64,000 nucleotides of DNA from DATAOG01 sp963757395. Its GTDB lineage: Bacteria > Pseudomonadota > Alphaproteobacteria > Geminicoccales > Geminicoccaceae. Below, piece after piece: positions 63,308-64,000 of the stretch. The notes beneath the pieces are model-generated. The model searched no databases, had not been told where the DNA came from, and saw only the letters and a program-made list of their open reading frames with translations. The stretch spans positions 124,001 through 188,000 of the forward strand of contig CAVWRK010000001.1 of the NCBI GenBank assembly GCA_963757395.1. Reading direction: 5' to 3'. The stretch's first letter is position 1. Each line of letters starts with the position of its first letter. The position numbers and the translations under genes are program-made.

Positions 63308-64000
63308 ATGAGCCCCGAAGATGCCAACTATCCGAGCCTCGTGGACCGGGTCGTGTTCGTGACCGGGGGCGGCTCCGGGATCGGCGCGAGCGTGGTCGAG
63401 CATTTCTGCGCCCAGGGCGGCAGGGTCACCTTCGTCGACCTCGCCGAGGAACCGTCCCTGGCGCTCCTCGAGACGATCGCTGCCCGAGGGCATCCAAGGC
63501 CGCGCTTCATCGCCTGCGATCTGCGCGACATCGAGAAGCTGCGCGCGGCGATCGCCGAGACCGGCGCGGCCGACGGGCCGGTCCGGGTCCTGGTCAACAA
63601 CGCCGCCAACGACGATCGCCACCGGCTCGAGGACGTCAGCGTCGACTACTGGGACGACCGGATGGCGGTCAACCTCCGCCATCAGGTCTTCGCCGCCCAG
63701 GCGGTCCGGCCGCAGATGCGGGCGGCCGGCGGCGGCTCGATCATCAACTTCGGCTCGGTCAGCTGGATGATCGGCGAGGGCGACTGCTGCGCCTACGTCA
63801 CCGCCAAGTCGGCGATCAACGGCCTGACCCGCGGCCTTGCGCGCGAGCTCGGGCCGGACAACATCCGGGTCAACTGCGTGGTCCCCGGCTGGGTCATGAC
63901 CCCGCGCCAGCTCGAGCTCTGGGTGACCCCCGAGGGCGAGCGGCTGATCGACGCCAGCCAATGCCTGAAGGGCCGCCTGACCCCGCCCGATCTCGCCCGC
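63308..64000 (+). CDS. Short-chain dehydrogenase (sugar dehydrogenase-like), cut by window end
   Basis: An open frame from ATG 63308 to the last base, with no stop in the window, so it is 3'-truncated at about 231 residues. VVFVTGGGSGIGASVVEHF binds NAD(P), then VNNAANDDRH, the catalytic Ser in NFGSVSW and Y-x3-K in YVTAKSA. PGWVMTPRQ follows. The NNAANDDRHxxxDVxxxYWDxxMAVNLRH pattern is that of aldose or fucose/arabinose dehydrogenases of the SDR family. About 20-30 residues should remain beyond the window. Confidence 0.88.
   Translation, partial: MSPEDANYPSLVDRVVFVTGGGSGIGASVVEHFCAQGGRVTFVDLAEEPSLALLETIAARGHPRPRFIACDLRDIEKLRAAIAETGAADGPVRVLVNNAANDDRHRLEDVSVDYWDDRMAVNLRHQVFAAQAVRPQMRAAGGGSIINFGSVSWMIGEGDCCAYVTAKSAINGLTRGLARELGPDNIRVNCVVPGWVMTPRQLELWVTPEGERLIDASQCLKGRLTPPDLAR

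Overview
The window is chromosomal DNA of a very GC-rich alphaproteobacterium. The evidence is a small NDUFS4-like complex I accessory protein, an HWE-type sensor kinase, a SIMPL-domain protein next to parE, two boxes matching the CtrA pattern TTAA-N7-TTAAC, and cobalt-type nitrile hydratase genes. I cannot name the genus. Only the first ~620 bases are AT-rich. They end near the 3' end of a tRNA-Arg(TCT) gene, so they may be the edge of an integrated element.

Layout. 1-1145: AT-rich edge with a truncated gene, a small HTH-like ORF, a perfect palindrome, and the tRNA. 1168-10067 (all minus strand): complex I accessory subunit, Nudix ADP-ribose pyrophosphatase, stand-alone Lrp ligand domain coupled to a RhlE-like helicase, GGDEF-EAL protein with a Cache protein, SIMPL protein, parE. 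10197-15621: small coiled-coil membrane protein (frameshifted), a giant CheB-CheR-PAS-HWE kinase with a convergent receiver protein, a thioesterase. 15865-19024: three-subunit Co-type nitrile hydratase (alpha, beta-N, beta-C), its activator, CbtB, GST, VOC protein. 19195-22596: small proteins, AI-2E-type permease, SPW protein, CDKN3-like phosphatase. 22920-27900: a tight run of two arylsulfotransferase-like proteins, two membrane proteins and a PAPS-type sulfotransferase. 27884-31141: NIPSNAP protein, deacetylase stub, 3-hydroxyisobutyrate-dehydrogenase-like enzyme, VOC protein, FAD monooxygenase.

31824-48476 is a cell-surface glycan locus. An intact unit (glycosyltransferase, methyltransferase, GlpD-like dehydrogenase, NAD-epimerase, AsnB-like) is followed by a broken flippase and a broken ATP-grasp-like gene. 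Then comes a second, eroded copy of the same unit, in which only asnB, a UPF0104-type membrane protein and a glycosyltransferase remain. 48952-50546: universal stress protein and a toxin-antitoxin pair. 50686-54642: a second nitrile-hydratase-family enzyme, arranged like thiocyanate hydrolase and translationally coupled to an HpaB-type monooxygenase, followed by RutC-like and DUF1028 genes. 54706-64000: Uma2 protein, amidohydrolase with an unknown partner, orphan antitoxins, an SDR, PAS-like and metallo-hydrolase pair, RecQ, and a second SDR cut by the window end.

A theme of the window is single-base frameshifts. About a dozen otherwise well-conserved genes are broken once, nearly all by what reads as one extra base, so many are probably sequence errors. 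They are separate from the true gene remnants of the glycan locus, which have large internal deletions.
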